A stretch of DNA of 64,000 nucleotides from Hymenobacter edaphi (GCF_003258365.1 NZ_QHKM01000005.1:62001-126000); one strand, 5' to 3'. Positions 50,914 to 61,185 are shown, counted from the stretch's first letter. Program-made: numbers and translations. The notes: generated by a model not told the origin, from the sequence alone.

Positions 50914-53349
50914 TTAGTGCACCAGTTGCCGGGTATACTGCGGGCCGGCGGGCCCACTCAGGCGCAGCCAGTACGCGCCGGGCGGCAGGCTGTGCAGGCC
51001 CGTGAGCCGTACCGCTTCGCTGTAGCGGGGCACGGCTTGCCGGCGCACCACCCGGCCCAGCGCGTCCAGCAGCTCCAGCTGCCCCGCCCCGAGGGCCGTA
51101 CCGGGCGTGGCCACGGTCAGTTCGTCGGCGAAGGGGACGGGCCACGGCTGGGCCAGCGCCGGGCGCGGGGTCGTGGCCGCGGTGATGCCGGCCCCGAACT
51201 CATACGCCCCCACGTCGGGCACGGCGCCGCGCGTGGTGCCCTCCAGATCGGTGGTTACGGCCGCCAGGGGCGTGCCAGCGTTGTCGAGGGCCGCAGCAGT
51301 GGGGCGCAGCCGCGGGCCCGTGCCGAATTGCGGGTCGAGGCTGCGGGAGTTCTGGTCGAAGCCGGTGCCGGTTTGCCAGGCGGCTAGCGCGGCGTATGCC
51401 TGCGTGCCCGCCGCCGGTCCGGCGTAGTAGGTGCCCAGGCGGCGCTGCGTACCGGCCGTGGCCAGCACCAGGTCGTTGTGGTCCATGCGCACGCGGGTGA
51501 GCGGCGGCGTGGCCTGGGTGGCCGGAATGCCTACGTCGACCACCGCCTGCACCGTGGTGGCCGTGACCGGGCTGATGGCCGGCGTCAGGTTGAGCAGCAG
51601 GTTGTTGACCACCTCGGCCGTGCCGTACTGCTGGTTTTTGGTGCTCACCCACAGGGCCGTGCTGCTGAAGCCCGCCCAGGCCGGAGCGGCCACCGCCACC
51701 GTGTTGTGGGCGAATAGCAGGGCGCTGCCGGCCATCCCCCCCAGGTCGGCCAGCACGCCGTGGGTTTGCCCGTCGCGGGTGGTGGGCTGGGCCGCGCCCG
51801 GGTCCAGGCCGTGCCGCAGCTCGCTGATTTCGTTGTTGTACACCCGCAGCGGGTGGCCGGCGGCCAACGCCCGGAAAGCCGGCGCCTGCAGCAGCCACAG
51901 GCCCCGGACGAGGGCCGGCAGGGAGGCAAACATGGCCGGGTCGGCCGGGTGGCGGAATTCGATGTCGCGGACGCGGTTGTTGGCAAATACCGCCGGCCGC
52001 GGCCCCATCAGGTCATACGCGTAGATGCCCACCGCCGCATTCGTGCGGCTGACCACGTTCTGCACCAGGTTGTCGTGCACGTTCAGGCCATTGACGCGCA
52101 TAAAGTACATGCCGTAGGCCTCGTAGCCGGCGCCGGCCGCGGGGTAGCCAATGCTGCCCGAGGTGCCGTCGCCGATGGTTACGCGGGCCACCTCCACGTC
52201 GAAGTCGGGCACGTTGCCCACGCCGGCCGTCACCCAGATGCCGTGGCGGCTTTGCTGAATCTGCAGGTTTTCGTAGCGGATGCGCCGGTTCACCAGGGCC
52301 GAGTCGGCGGGGCCGCTGCTGGCCAGCAGCAGGTTGCGCTGGTAGATGCCCTTGGTGTGCGGCTGGTCCTGCCGCATGGTGATGCGGGCGTTGCGGATGC
52401 GGATATCGTGGCTGCCCTGGTCGAAGGCCCCCGATATGGCGTAGCCCGCCTCGCGGCCCACGGCTTCCGGCCCCGGCACGATGTCGAGGCCGTCGAAGGT
52501 GAGGTGGTGGGCGCCCACCAGGTCGATGTTGCCGCTCTGCAGCTCAGGGTTAGCGCCCGCGCCCTGCTTCTGGAAAACGACCGGGTCCGTGTTCGTGCCC
52601 CACAGCTGGGGCACCAGCTCGGTGAAGCGCTGACCCGCCGCTATGTTCACCGTGACCGGGGCGCTGGTACCGGCCGTGTTCAGCTGGTACACCGCGTCGG
52701 TCAGGCTCTGAAAGTTGCGCGGGCCGCGGGGCTGTCGGCGGTCGAGGGTGTAGGTGCCGGCCAGGGCGGCGGGGGCGCCGGCCGTCAGCAGCACGTTATC
52801 GAGCACGGCCGGCAGCGCGGCCGGCACCGCTGAGGCGCTGGCCCAGGTGAAAATCAGGCGCTGGGTGGTACCGGCCAGGGCCCCGGGCAGGCGCAGCCAG
52901 GTCGAGGTGTAAGCCCCGCCGCTTTGCAGGTTGGCACTAAGCTGCATGACCGTCGGGCCCGCGGGCCGCACGCCGGCCGTGGGCTGGTAGGACGTCGGGA
53001 CCAGCAGCACATCCAGCGCCCCCTGGCTGCGGAAGTCGAAGCGCAGGACGAAGTCGGCGGGCTGGGCCGGAAACGTCACGTCCTGGTACAGGTGCACCAC
53101 CCCGCTCAGGCCCGCCAGCGGCCCGTAGGTGCCGGCACTGGTCGACACGAAAGCCGCCGTAGTACCTGCCCAGCGCGGCCCGTTGCCCGGGGCCGGGCCC
53201 ACGTACCAGGCCGGCGGCTGCTGCCCGTTGACGGCGGTAAAGCCGCCCAGCGTGCCCGTTTCAAAATCTTCGCTCAGCAGGGCCGTCTGCGCCCGCGCGG
53301 TCCGCCCACTACTCAATACCAACGCAATCAGCAATAGCAGACTCTTCAT
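50914..53349 (-). CDS. T9SS-sorted right-handed beta-helix protein
   Basis: 811 aa with a signal peptide (LLLLIALVLSSGRTARAQ). An N-terminal beta-sandwich (SEDFETGTLGGFTAVNG, LYQDVTFPAQPADFVLRFDF) is followed by a region from about residue 200 rich in parallel beta-helix type repeats (HHLTFDGLDI, HDIRIRNARITM, NRRIRYENLQI, RVNGLNVHDNLVQNV). The C-terminus is a T9SS sorting domain (AQPWPVPFADELTVATPG, LPPGAYWLRLSGP, ending TRQLVH). It is probably a surface polysaccharide-binding or lyase-like protein, but I see no catalytic motif. ATG 53349 gives the signal peptide. Confidence 0.78.
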   Translation of the reverse strand: MKSLLLLIALVLSSGRTARAQTALLSEDFETGTLGGFTAVNGQQPPAWYVGPAPGNGPRWAGTTAAFVSTSAGTYGPLAGLSGVVHLYQDVTFPAQPADFVLRFDFRSQGALDVLLVPTSYQPTAGVRPAGPTVMQLSANLQSGGAYTSTWLRLPGALAGTTQRLIFTWASASAVPAALPAVLDNVLLTAGAPAALAGTYTLDRRQPRGPRNFQSLTDAVYQLNTAGTSAPVTVNIAAGQRFTELVPQLWGTNTDPVVFQKQGAGANPELQSGNIDLVGAHHLTFDGLDIVPGPEAVGREAGYAISGAFDQGSHDIRIRNARITMRQDQPHTKGIYQRNLLLASSGPADSALVNRRIRYENLQIQQSRHGIWVTAGVGNVPDFDVEVARVTIGDGTSGSIGYPAAGAGYEAYGMYFMRVNGLNVHDNLVQNVVSRTNAAVGIYAYDLMGPRPAVFANNRVRDIEFRHPADPAMFASLPALVRGLWLLQAPAFRALAAGHPLRVYNNEISELRHGLDPGAAQPTTRDGQTHGVLADLGGMAGSALLFAHNTVAVAAPAWAGFSSTALWVSTKNQQYGTAEVVNNLLLNLTPAISPVTATTVQAVVDVGIPATQATPPLTRVRMDHNDLVLATAGTQRRLGTYYAGPAAGTQAYAALAAWQTGTGFDQNSRSLDPQFGTGPRLRPTAAALDNAGTPLAAVTTDLEGTTRGAVPDVGAYEFGAGITAATTPRPALAQPWPVPFADELTVATPGTALGAGQLELLDALGRVVRRQAVPRYSEAVRLTGLHSLPPGAYWLRLSGPAGPQYTRQLVH

Positions 53350-53397
53350 AAAGCGCTTATCTGCTTCAAAGGTGGTGAAAATCCCTACCAACCGAAA

Positions 53398-53493
53398 ATG
53401 GCACCGCCCGGAACTGCAGACGACAGTTCCGGGCGGTGCTCATTTGTTGGGCGGCACATTGGCCAGGACCGATTGCTTCGGTTTCGCTCGCAC
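53398..53493. repeat. Half element of family B
   Basis: An inner hairpin (53401-53416 with 53424-53439, core GCACCGCCCGGAACTG, 16 bp) matches the inner core of the 14738-14970 element. The right arm fragment GATTGCTTCGGTTTCGCTCGCA (from 53471) resembles that element's right arm. The left arm is absent. It lies downstream of the hybrid kinase gene and can act as its terminator. Confidence 0.75.
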
Positions 53494-53501
53494 GGACCGC
53501 T

Positions 53502-56500
53502 TTACTCCGCCGGCAGCTCCCGCGGCAGCTGGCGCAGGGCGCGCTGCACGGCCTGCGCCAGCTGGGCGGCCGAGGCACGCAGCTCGTGGTCGGGCAGGTG
53601 CACGGGCACGTCGTGGCGGAACTGCTCCAGCTGGGCCACCGGGGCTTCGGTGCCGGGCACGCGCAGGGCCGTCAGGTTGGGCTTGATGTGGTGCACGATG
53701 CGGGCCACGGCGGGCCAGTTGGCGCCGGCGGCGGCGGCCTGCAGCTCCAGCAGGCTGTCGGGCATGTTGGCGAGGAAGGAGCGGATAATCTTGGTGACGA
53801 AGGCTTCCTTGCCGCGGGCCATGTCGCGCAGGGGCTGCAGGTCGTAGGCCGGGGCGGCGGGGGCGGCGGGGTGCTCCAGCACCTGCACCAGCGTGCGGTA
53901 GAGGTCAGCTTCGTCGAAGGGCTTGGCCAGGGTGGCGGTCATGCCGGCGGCCAGGTACTGCTCGTTGTCCTCGCGGAAGGCGTTGGCCGTCAGGGCCACG
54001 ATGGGCGTGGCGGCGCGCGCGGGGTCGGGGTGCTGCAGCAGGCAGGCGGTGGCTTCCAGGCCGTTCATGCCCGGCATCTGAATGTCCATCAGCACCGCGT
54101 CGTAGGCGGCGGCGTAGAACTGCTGCACGCCCGCCTCGCCGTTGACGGCTTCCTCCACCACCACGCCCCATTGTTCCAGCAGCAGGCGGGCCACGTCGCG
54201 GTTGATTTCGTTGTCTTCCACCAGCAGCACGCGCTTGCCGTGCAGGGCGCCGGTGTCGAGCGGGGCCGGGCCGCTGGCCGCGGGCAGCTGCGCGCGGTCG
54301 GCCTTGGGCAGCGTCACCTGGAAAGCAAAGGTGCTGCCCTGGCCCAGCTCGCTCGTGACGGTGAGCGTGCCGCCCATCTGCTCGACCAGGGCGCGCGAGA
54401 TGGTCAGGCCCAGGCCGGTACCGCCGTGCTTGCGCGAGGTGTCGGCGTAGGCCTGCGTAAACGAGTCGAAGATGCGCTCCAGCCGCTCCGGCGCGATGCC
54501 CGGGCCGGTATCCCGCACCCGGAATTCCACCGAGATGGTGTGGTCGGTTTCCGCGAGCAGCTCGCCCACCACGTCGATGTGCCCGCCGGCGTCGGTAAAC
54601 TTCACCGCGTTGGCCGTCAGGTTGATCAGAATCTGGTTGAGCCGGTGCGCGTCGCCCGTCACCCAGGGGTAGGCGCAGCTGGTGCGCAGCGGGGTGCCGC
54701 TGAAGGTGAGGCCCTTCTGGGCAGCCTGCAGCACCAGGGGCTGAATGGCGGCGCCCATCGAGTCGCAGAGGTTAAAGGCCGCTTGCTCAAACTCCACCTT
54801 GCCCGAGCTGATTTTGGCAATGTCGAGCACGTCGTTGATGACGCCCAGCAGGTGCTGGCCCGACGAGCGGATGACGTCGAGGTACTGCGTCTGACGGCCG
54901 TCGAGCGGGGTTTTGCTCAGCAAAGTGGCCATGCCCAGCACCCCGTTGAGCGGCGTGCGGATTTCGTGGCTCATGTTGGCCAGGAAGTTGGCGCGGGCCG
55001 TGGCGGCGGCTTCGGCGGCTTCCTTGGCCTGCAGGGTGGCGCGCTGGGCCAGCACCCGCTCCGTGATTTCGTGGCCGAAGGCCATGACGTGCGCCTCCTC
55101 GCCGGGCTCGTCGACGAGGCGGCTGTACTGCTGCACGTAGTGCAGGCCGCCCTGCTGGTCGCGCAGCTTCACCACGCTGGCGTGCTCGCCCTGCTCCCGG
55201 ATCAGGCGCAGGTACTCCGCCACGGCCGCGTGCCGCTCTTCGTCGATGGCGTCCTGCAGGGGGCGGCCGGTGAGGTCCTGGGTGCCGAGGCCGAGCATGG
55301 CGCTCAGGGCCGGGTTGGCCGAGAGGATGCGCCCGTCGAGGTCGTGGGTCCAGATCAGGGCCTGGGCATAGTCCATCAGCTCGTTGTAGCGCCGCTCGTT
55401 GCGGGTCAGCTCGCGCTGGGCCTCGGTCAGGTCGGTCACGTCGGTCGAGACGATGAGGATGGCCGCTTCCTCGTCGGGGCGGGGCAGGCGGCGCAGCTCC
55501 ACGTGCAGCCAGCGCACGTCGCCGCTGTGCAGGGTGAAGGGCACGTTCAGGGCCTCGTCGCGGCCGGTGCGCAACACCCGCTCGGAGGCCGCGCGGTACT
55601 CGGCCATAATGGCCTCGTCGGTCTGCAGGCTCTGCTGCATCAGCTCGCGGAAGGCGCGGTTCGAAAACAGCTCGTGGCCGGCCACGGTGCGCACCATCAC
55701 CGTGTTCGGAATCGAGTCGAGGATGTGCTGGGTGAAGCGCTGCTGGGCGTGCAGCTTGGCTTCGCTGGCGCGCGTCTGGGCCTGGGCGTGGTAGCGCTCG
55801 GTGATGTCGAGCAGGTAGAGGTTGTAGTAGCCGGCGGCGGCGAAGGGCACCACGTAGGCAATGTACTGCCCCTCGCCGATCTGCAGCTCCATCTGCCGGG
55901 CTTCGGCGGTGCGCAGGGCTTCGGCGGCCATGGCGTAGTACTGCGCACGGGCCTGCTGCTGCTGCTCAGGCGTCAGGCGCTGGCGCAGGCGCCAGGCGGC
56001 GGGGTTGGCGTAGAGGGCCTCGCCGCCGAGGGCGTAGCGCACCATCGGGTAGGGGCTCTGCTCGGGGATGCTGGCGGCGGCCAGCATGCCCTCGTCGAGG
56101 TCTTCACGGGTCACGTCGCAGAGGTGCTCCAGGTAGCCGCCCGCGGGCAGGGGCTGCTGGGTGCGGCGCAGCACGCGGCCGTCGGGCAGCACCAGCGTGT
56201 CGTCGGCGCCGGTGGTCAGCGGCTGGCCGTTGGCGCCGGTGTGGTGGCGGCCTACCAGCTCCACCAGCCCGTCCACGGCCCGGCCCTGCCACTCGGCCGC
56301 GTCGCCGTCGATGCCCAGCAGGGCGAAGTACAGCGCGTTGACGCTCTGCACGGTGTGGTCGGCCGCGACGTGCAGCACGCCCACGGGCAGGTTGTCGGCC
56401 AGGGTGCGGAGCTGGTGCGCCGACTGCGCGACCTGCGCGGTGGCGCGGTGGAGGGCAGCCGTCAGCTCGGCATTGCGGGCTTCGGCCTGGGCCAGCGCGG

Positions 56501-56540
56501 CCTGCAGGTCGACGGGATTTACGGTGTTGGGGACGGACAT
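53502..56540 (-). CDS. Hybrid PAS histidine kinase with REC and HPt domains
   Basis: 1012 aa without transmembrane segments. Four PAS-like modules run to about residue 490 (segments beginning LRTLADNLPVGVLHV, LAAASIPEQSPYPMVRY, HILDSIPNTVMVRT, ELMDYAQALIWTHD). Then come HisKA (FLANMSHEIRTPLNGVLG, His near 524), HATPase (NLTANAVKFTD, GGTGLGLTISRALVEQMGG), a receiver (VLLVEDNEIN, Asp in VLMDIQMPGMNG near 817) and HPt (His in IVHHIKPN near 950). This is a complete BarA-like phosphorelay protein lacking only the final regulator. It probably acts as a cytoplasmic sensor. Its start at 56540 gives MSVPNTVNP. Confidence 0.93.
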   Translation of the reverse strand: MSVPNTVNPVDLQAALAQAEARNAELTAALHRATAQVAQSAHQLRTLADNLPVGVLHVAADHTVQSVNALYFALLGIDGDAAEWQGRAVDGLVELVGRHHTGANGQPLTTGADDTLVLPDGRVLRRTQQPLPAGGYLEHLCDVTREDLDEGMLAAASIPEQSPYPMVRYALGGEALYANPAAWRLRQRLTPEQQQQARAQYYAMAAEALRTAEARQMELQIGEGQYIAYVVPFAAAGYYNLYLLDITERYHAQAQTRASEAKLHAQQRFTQHILDSIPNTVMVRTVAGHELFSNRAFRELMQQSLQTDEAIMAEYRAASERVLRTGRDEALNVPFTLHSGDVRWLHVELRRLPRPDEEAAILIVSTDVTDLTEAQRELTRNERRYNELMDYAQALIWTHDLDGRILSANPALSAMLGLGTQDLTGRPLQDAIDEERHAAVAEYLRLIREQGEHASVVKLRDQQGGLHYVQQYSRLVDEPGEEAHVMAFGHEITERVLAQRATLQAKEAAEAAATARANFLANMSHEIRTPLNGVLGMATLLSKTPLDGRQTQYLDVIRSSGQHLLGVINDVLDIAKISSGKVEFEQAAFNLCDSMGAAIQPLVLQAAQKGLTFSGTPLRTSCAYPWVTGDAHRLNQILINLTANAVKFTDAGGHIDVVGELLAETDHTISVEFRVRDTGPGIAPERLERIFDSFTQAYADTSRKHGGTGLGLTISRALVEQMGGTLTVTSELGQGSTFAFQVTLPKADRAQLPAASGPAPLDTGALHGKRVLLVEDNEINRDVARLLLEQWGVVVEEAVNGEAGVQQFYAAAYDAVLMDIQMPGMNGLEATACLLQHPDPARAATPIVALTANAFREDNEQYLAAGMTATLAKPFDEADLYRTLVQVLEHPAAPAAPAYDLQPLRDMARGKEAFVTKIIRSFLANMPDSLLELQAAAAGANWPAVARIVHHIKPNLTALRVPGTEAPVAQLEQFRHDVPVHLPDHELRASAAQLAQAVQRALRQLPRELPAE

Positions 56541-56692
56541 CGTAGCGGTAATCGAGAGCAATTCAACCATCGAAAATAGCCGGCCGGGGCGGGTTCCGGG
56601 GCGGCTTCTCGTCCAACGGCGCCTTTTGCTGGGCGAACATCGCGCAACGGCGTGCGAAAGAAACCCGTCTGCGCCCCCTACTATTGCACCCT

Positions 56693-57511
56693 ATGGACAC
56701 GACTTCCCTGCGCATTGCCATTCTGGGCAGCGGCAACATCGGCCTCTCGCTGGCCCGGGGCCTGGTGAAAGCCGGCCTGACCGCGCCCGCCACCATCACC
56801 CTCACCCGCCGCAACGTGGCGGCCCTGGCCCCGCTGGCCCAGGCCGGCTACCGCGTCACGGCCGACAACCGCGCTGCCCTCGAGGGCGCCGACCTGGTGG
56901 TGCTGGCCGTATTGCCCCAGCAGCTCGATCAGCTGCTCGACCTGATTCGCCCCGCCGTCGACCCGGCCCGGCACCTGCTGGTGTCGGTGGCCTCGGGGGT
57001 GAGCTGCGCGGCCATTCGGGAGCGGCTCGGGCTGCCGGTGCGGGTGGTGCGGGCCATGCCCAACACGGCCATTGCCATCGGGCAGTCGATGACCTGCCTG
57101 GCCACCGACGACGCCCCGGCCGCCGATATGGAGCTGGTGGAGCGGCTGTTCAACACCGTGGGCGTGAGCGTGCGCATTCAGGAGGAGCTGATGACCGCGG
57201 CCACGGCCCTGTGCGCCTGCGGGGTGGCGTTTTTCCTGCGTGCCATCCGGGCTGCTTCGCAGGGCGGCACCGAAATCGGCTTTCACGCCCACGACGCGCT
57301 GACAATGGCCGCCCAGACGGCCAAGGGCGCCGCCGACCTGCTGCTGCAGCTGGCCTCGCACCCCGAGCAGGAAATCGACAAGGTCACCTCGCCCAAGGGC
57401 TGCACCATCGCGGGGCTCAACGAGATGGAGCACCAGGGCTTCAGCTCGGCGCTGATCAAGGGCATCAAGGTGTCGGCCGACAAGGCGGGCAAGCTCTATC
57501 AGCCCGACTGA
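56693..57511 (+). CDS. proC: Pyrroline-5-carboxylate reductase
   Basis: 272 aa, last step of proline biosynthesis (P5C to proline with NAD(P)H). N-terminal Rossmann motif ILGSGNIGLSLARGL (residues 10-24) and the C-terminal signature LLLQLASHPEQEIDKVTSPKGCTIAGLNEMEHQGFSSALIKG. The central VRAMPNTAIAIGQSMT is diagnostic. Length is typical. It lies between two large PAS kinase genes, divergent from the first by about 150 bp. The ATG at 56693 is chosen over an upstream TTG. Confidence 0.93.
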   Translation: MDTTSLRIAILGSGNIGLSLARGLVKAGLTAPATITLTRRNVAALAPLAQAGYRVTADNRAALEGADLVVLAVLPQQLDQLLDLIRPAVDPARHLLVSVASGVSCAAIRERLGLPVRVVRAMPNTAIAIGQSMTCLATDDAPAADMELVERLFNTVGVSVRIQEELMTAATALCACGVAFFLRAIRAASQGGTEIGFHAHDALTMAAQTAKGAADLLLQLASHPEQEIDKVTSPKGCTIAGLNEMEHQGFSSALIKGIKVSADKAGKLYQPD

Positions 57512-57598
57512 TTTATCGGTACATTTAAACCACGGCCACGCCTGCGGGCAGACCGCGCCGCGCCCCTTCCTCCCCTCCCGTTCGCTCGTCGGTCCTAT

Positions 57599-60500
57599 AT
57601 GGTGCCTCCCACTGCGTTGTCCGATTACCTGGCCCTGTTTCGGCATCTGCCGGGCAACTACCTGTTGCTGGCGCCCGACGCGGCCCTGACCATCGTCGAT
57701 AACACCGAGCGGCACGCGGCCGTGGCCATGAAAAGCCGCGCCGAGGTGGCGGGCCGCCCGCTGTTCGAGGCTTTCCCGGCCGCCGACCAGAACGAGGCCG
57801 AGGTGCTGCGGGCCTCTATCGAGCACGTGCGCCGCAGCCGCGAGCCGCACACCATGCCGCTGATTCGCTACGATTTGGAGCGGCCCGCCGCGCTGGGCGG
57901 CGGCCTGGAGGAGCGCTACTGGCAGGCCACGCACTACCCCATCATCGGCGACGACGGGGCGCTGCGCTACATCCTGCAGCAAACCGAAGACGTGACCGAG
58001 CGGCACCTGGCCGAGCAGCGCGCCCGGCTGGCGCAGCAAAACCTGGCCGAAAGTCAGGAGCAGATTCGCTTCATGCTCGAAGCCCTGCCGCTGATGCTCT
58101 GGACCACCCGCGCCGACGGCACGGCCGACTACCAGAACCCGGGCTGGCTGCGCTTCACCGGCCGCACCCTGGCCCAGGCCCAGGAGTGGGGCTGGCTCGA
58201 CGACATTCACCCCGACGACCGCGCCGCCGTCAACGAAGCCTGGCGGCTGGCCCTGGCCCACGGCACCGATTACCAGGTGGAATACCGCCTGCGCCGCTAC
58301 GACGGCCAGTACCGCTGGCTGCTGGTGCAGGCCGTGCCCCGCCGCAGCGCCGACGGCGGCATCACCAGCTGGGTGGGCACCGGCACCGATATTCACGCGC
58401 AGAAGCTCAGCCAGCAGCAGGTCAACGACAAGGACCGGGAGCTGCAACAGATTCTGCGGCTGCTGCCCGCCTACGTGGCCACGCTGCAGGGCCCCGAGCA
58501 CATCTATACCTTCGTGAACGAGCGCAGCCGCGAGCTGCTGGGCCCGAGCGCGGAGCTGGGCCGGCCCGCCGCCCAGGTGCTGCCCGACCTGCAGCCCAGC
58601 GGCCTGGCCCTCATCCTCGATCAGGTGTACCGCACCCAGCAGCCCTACGCGCTCGAGGAGCTGCCCGTGAGCACCCCGCCCGCGGCCACGGCCGGGCAGC
58701 CGCGCTACTTCGACGGCGTGTTTCAGCCCCTCACCGACGAGCAGGGCCAGTCGACGGGCGTGCTGGTGTTCGGGGTGGATGTGACGCGGCGGGTACAGGC
58801 CAAGCAGCGGGCCGCCGAGCTGCAGGAAGAAGTGCGCCAGCAGAACGAGCAGTTCCGCCTGCTGGTGGAGTCGCTGCCGCTGTACGTGTACATCACCGAC
58901 GCCGCGGGGCGCATGCTCTACGTGAACCCCCAGCGCCAGGCCTACACCGGCCAGGACTTGGCCAGCGCCCTCGCTCACTGGGACGAGCCCGTGCACCCCG
59001 ACGATACCGCGCGCATGCGCCAGCTGTTCGCCGAGGGCCGCCGCCTGCACCGGCCCTGGCGCGGCGAGTACCGCCTGCGCCGCCACGACGGCACTTACCG
59101 CTGGGTGCTCACCCACGCCGTGCCCCTGCTCGATGCCCAGGGCCAGGTGCAGCGCTGGTACGGCTCCAGCGTCGACATCGACGACCAGAAGCGGCTGCAG
59201 CAGCGGCTGGAAGAGCAAGACGAGCAGCTGCGGCGCATGCTGCACACCCTGCCGGCCATCATCAACACCATGGAAGGCCCCGAGCACCGCTACACCTACC
59301 TCTCGCCGCAGATGCAGGCGCTGGTGGGCGAGCGGGTGCAGCTGGGCCGGCGCGTGGTGGACGCCCAGCCCGAAGTGGCCGCGCAGGGCTTCGTCGAGGT
59401 GCTCGACCGGGTGTACCAGACCGGGGAGCCGTTTGCGGCCCTGGAGCAGCGCGTCGATATCCGGGTGCCCGAAACCGGGCAGCTGGAAACGCGCTTTTTC
59501 AACTTCAGCTACCAGTTGCTGCCCGAGCTGGCCGGCCGCCCGGCCTCGCGCGGCATCCTTTCCTTCGCCCTCGACGTGACCGAGCAGGTGCGCGACCGGC
59601 AGCGGGCCGAGCAGCTGCAGGCCGAAGTAACCCGCCAGGCCATGCAGCTGCGCCGCATGACCGAGGCCCTGCCGGCCATTTCCTTTATCCTCTCGCCCGA
59701 CATGCGGCTGGAGTATTTCAGCCCGCAGTGGCACCAGCTCACCGGCTACCCGCCCGGCACCGACGCCGACGCGGTGTGGCCCACGCTCATTCACCCCGAC
59801 GACCGGCCCCGCGCCTACGCCACCTACGCCCGGGCCATTGCCCAGAACACGCCGCTGGAATTTGAGTACCGCCTGCTGCACCACGACGGGCAGTACCGCT
59901 GGCAGGTGTGCCGCGCCGTGCCCGAGCTCGGCCCCGATGGCCAGGCCCTGCGCTGGTACGGTACCGTGGTCGACCACCACGAGCAGAAAGAGCTGCGCGA
60001 CGAGCTGCTGCGCTCGGAGGCGCGCTTCCGCTTCATGGCCGAAAGCATTCCGCAGGTGGTGTGGACGGCCCGCCCCGACGGCCGCCTCGACTACCTCAAC
60101 CAGCGCTGGACCGAGGTAACCGGCGTGCCCGTGGAGCAGGCGCTGCGCCAGGGCTACGACGAGCTGGTGCCGCCCGCCGAGCGGCTGCCGCTGCGGCGCA
60201 AGTACCTGACCAGCATTGCCAGCGGCGAGCCGTACGAGCAGGAAGGCCGCCTGCGCTCGGCCCATGACGGGCAGTTTCGCTGGTACCTGCACCGGGCCAC
60301 GCCCATGCGCAACGCCGCGGGCGAGGTGGTGAAGTGGTTCGGCACCAGCACCGACATCCACGACTTCAAGCAGGCCCAGCAGCTGCTGCAGGCCCAGAAC
60401 GCCCAGCTCACCAGCATCAACCAGGACCTGGACAACTTCGTGTATACCGCCTCGCACGACCTGAAGCAACCCGTCAACAACATGGCCGGCATCTTCGAGG

Positions 60501-61156
60501 AGCTGATGCGCACGGCCCACTTCGACGACCCGGCCGCGCACGAGCTGCGCGGCATGTTCGAGCGGGCCATGCACCAGATGCACGACACGATTCAGGACCT
60601 TTCGGACGTGGTGCAGGTGCAGCGCCGCCACGAGCAGCTGCCCGCCGAGCCGCTGGAGCTGCGCCCGTTTGCCGAGGAAATCATCCGCAGCCTGCAGGAG
60701 CCGGCCGGGGGCCGCGGCGCCAGCTTCACGCTCGATTTCGATGCCGTACCGGCCCTGCAGTTTGTACGGCCCAACCTGCAGAGCATCTTCTACAACCTGC
60801 TCAGCAACGCGCTCAAGTACCGCCACCCCGACCGGGAGCCCGTGGTGCGCGTGGCCACCGAGCTGGTGGACAACGAGCCGGTGCTGGTGGTGCAGGACAA
60901 CGGCCTGGGCATCGACCTGGCGCGCCACGGCCCGGAGCTGTTCCAGATGTTCCGCCGCTTCCACGACCACGTGGAGGGCTCGGGCATGGGCCTGTACCTC
61001 GTCAACCGCATCGTGCAGCAGCTGGGGGGCCGCCTCAGCGTCGAGAGCGTGGTGAACGAGGGCACCACCTTCCGGCTGCACCTGCCCGGCACGCTCGCCC
61101 CCCGGCCCCAGCCCGCGGTGGCGCAGTCCGTTGCGGCTGAAGAGCAGGCGCTGTAG
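57599..61156 (+). CDS. Multi-PAS sensor histidine kinase (about seven PAS domains)
   Basis: 1185 aa, no transmembrane helices. About seven PAS-like modules precede the kinase core, of two alternating types: those with HPDD(R/T) and YRLRRxDGxYRW motifs (starting near residues 155, 415, 690, 815) and those with GPEH(I/R)Y(T)(F/Y) and VYxTxxP motifs (near 285, 550). The core has HisKA (TASHDLKQPVNNMAGIFEEL, His near 951) and HATPase (NLLSNALKYRHPDREP, GSGMGLYLVNRIVQQLGGRL). No receiver domain is attached. It follows proC by 87 bp. The signal is unknown. Confidence 0.92.
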   Translation: MVPPTALSDYLALFRHLPGNYLLLAPDAALTIVDNTERHAAVAMKSRAEVAGRPLFEAFPAADQNEAEVLRASIEHVRRSREPHTMPLIRYDLERPAALGGGLEERYWQATHYPIIGDDGALRYILQQTEDVTERHLAEQRARLAQQNLAESQEQIRFMLEALPLMLWTTRADGTADYQNPGWLRFTGRTLAQAQEWGWLDDIHPDDRAAVNEAWRLALAHGTDYQVEYRLRRYDGQYRWLLVQAVPRRSADGGITSWVGTGTDIHAQKLSQQQVNDKDRELQQILRLLPAYVATLQGPEHIYTFVNERSRELLGPSAELGRPAAQVLPDLQPSGLALILDQVYRTQQPYALEELPVSTPPAATAGQPRYFDGVFQPLTDEQGQSTGVLVFGVDVTRRVQAKQRAAELQEEVRQQNEQFRLLVESLPLYVYITDAAGRMLYVNPQRQAYTGQDLASALAHWDEPVHPDDTARMRQLFAEGRRLHRPWRGEYRLRRHDGTYRWVLTHAVPLLDAQGQVQRWYGSSVDIDDQKRLQQRLEEQDEQLRRMLHTLPAIINTMEGPEHRYTYLSPQMQALVGERVQLGRRVVDAQPEVAAQGFVEVLDRVYQTGEPFAALEQRVDIRVPETGQLETRFFNFSYQLLPELAGRPASRGILSFALDVTEQVRDRQRAEQLQAEVTRQAMQLRRMTEALPAISFILSPDMRLEYFSPQWHQLTGYPPGTDADAVWPTLIHPDDRPRAYATYARAIAQNTPLEFEYRLLHHDGQYRWQVCRAVPELGPDGQALRWYGTVVDHHEQKELRDELLRSEARFRFMAESIPQVVWTARPDGRLDYLNQRWTEVTGVPVEQALRQGYDELVPPAERLPLRRKYLTSIASGEPYEQEGRLRSAHDGQFRWYLHRATPMRNAAGEVVKWFGTSTDIHDFKQAQQLLQAQNAQLTSINQDLDNFVYTASHDLKQPVNNMAGIFEELMRTAHFDDPAAHELRGMFERAMHQMHDTIQDLSDVVQVQRRHEQLPAEPLELRPFAEEIIRSLQEPAGGRGASFTLDFDAVPALQFVRPNLQSIFYNLLSNALKYRHPDREPVVRVATELVDNEPVLVVQDNGLGIDLARHGPELFQMFRRFHDHVEGSGMGLYLVNRIVQQLGGRLSVESVVNEGTTFRLHLPGTLAPRPQPAVAQSVAAEEQAL

Positions 61157-61185
61157 CGGCTTTTCGCCGCCGGACCGGCGCCCGG

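Noticed and set aside
53436-56579. Long plus-strand frame of about 1047 codons
   Set aside because: Antisense to the hybrid histidine kinase; codon-bias shadow.
56681-61081. Long minus-strand frame of about 1466 codons
   Set aside because: Antisense to proC and the multi-PAS kinase, both with unmistakable motifs. The translated sequence is low-complexity with no recognisable domain.
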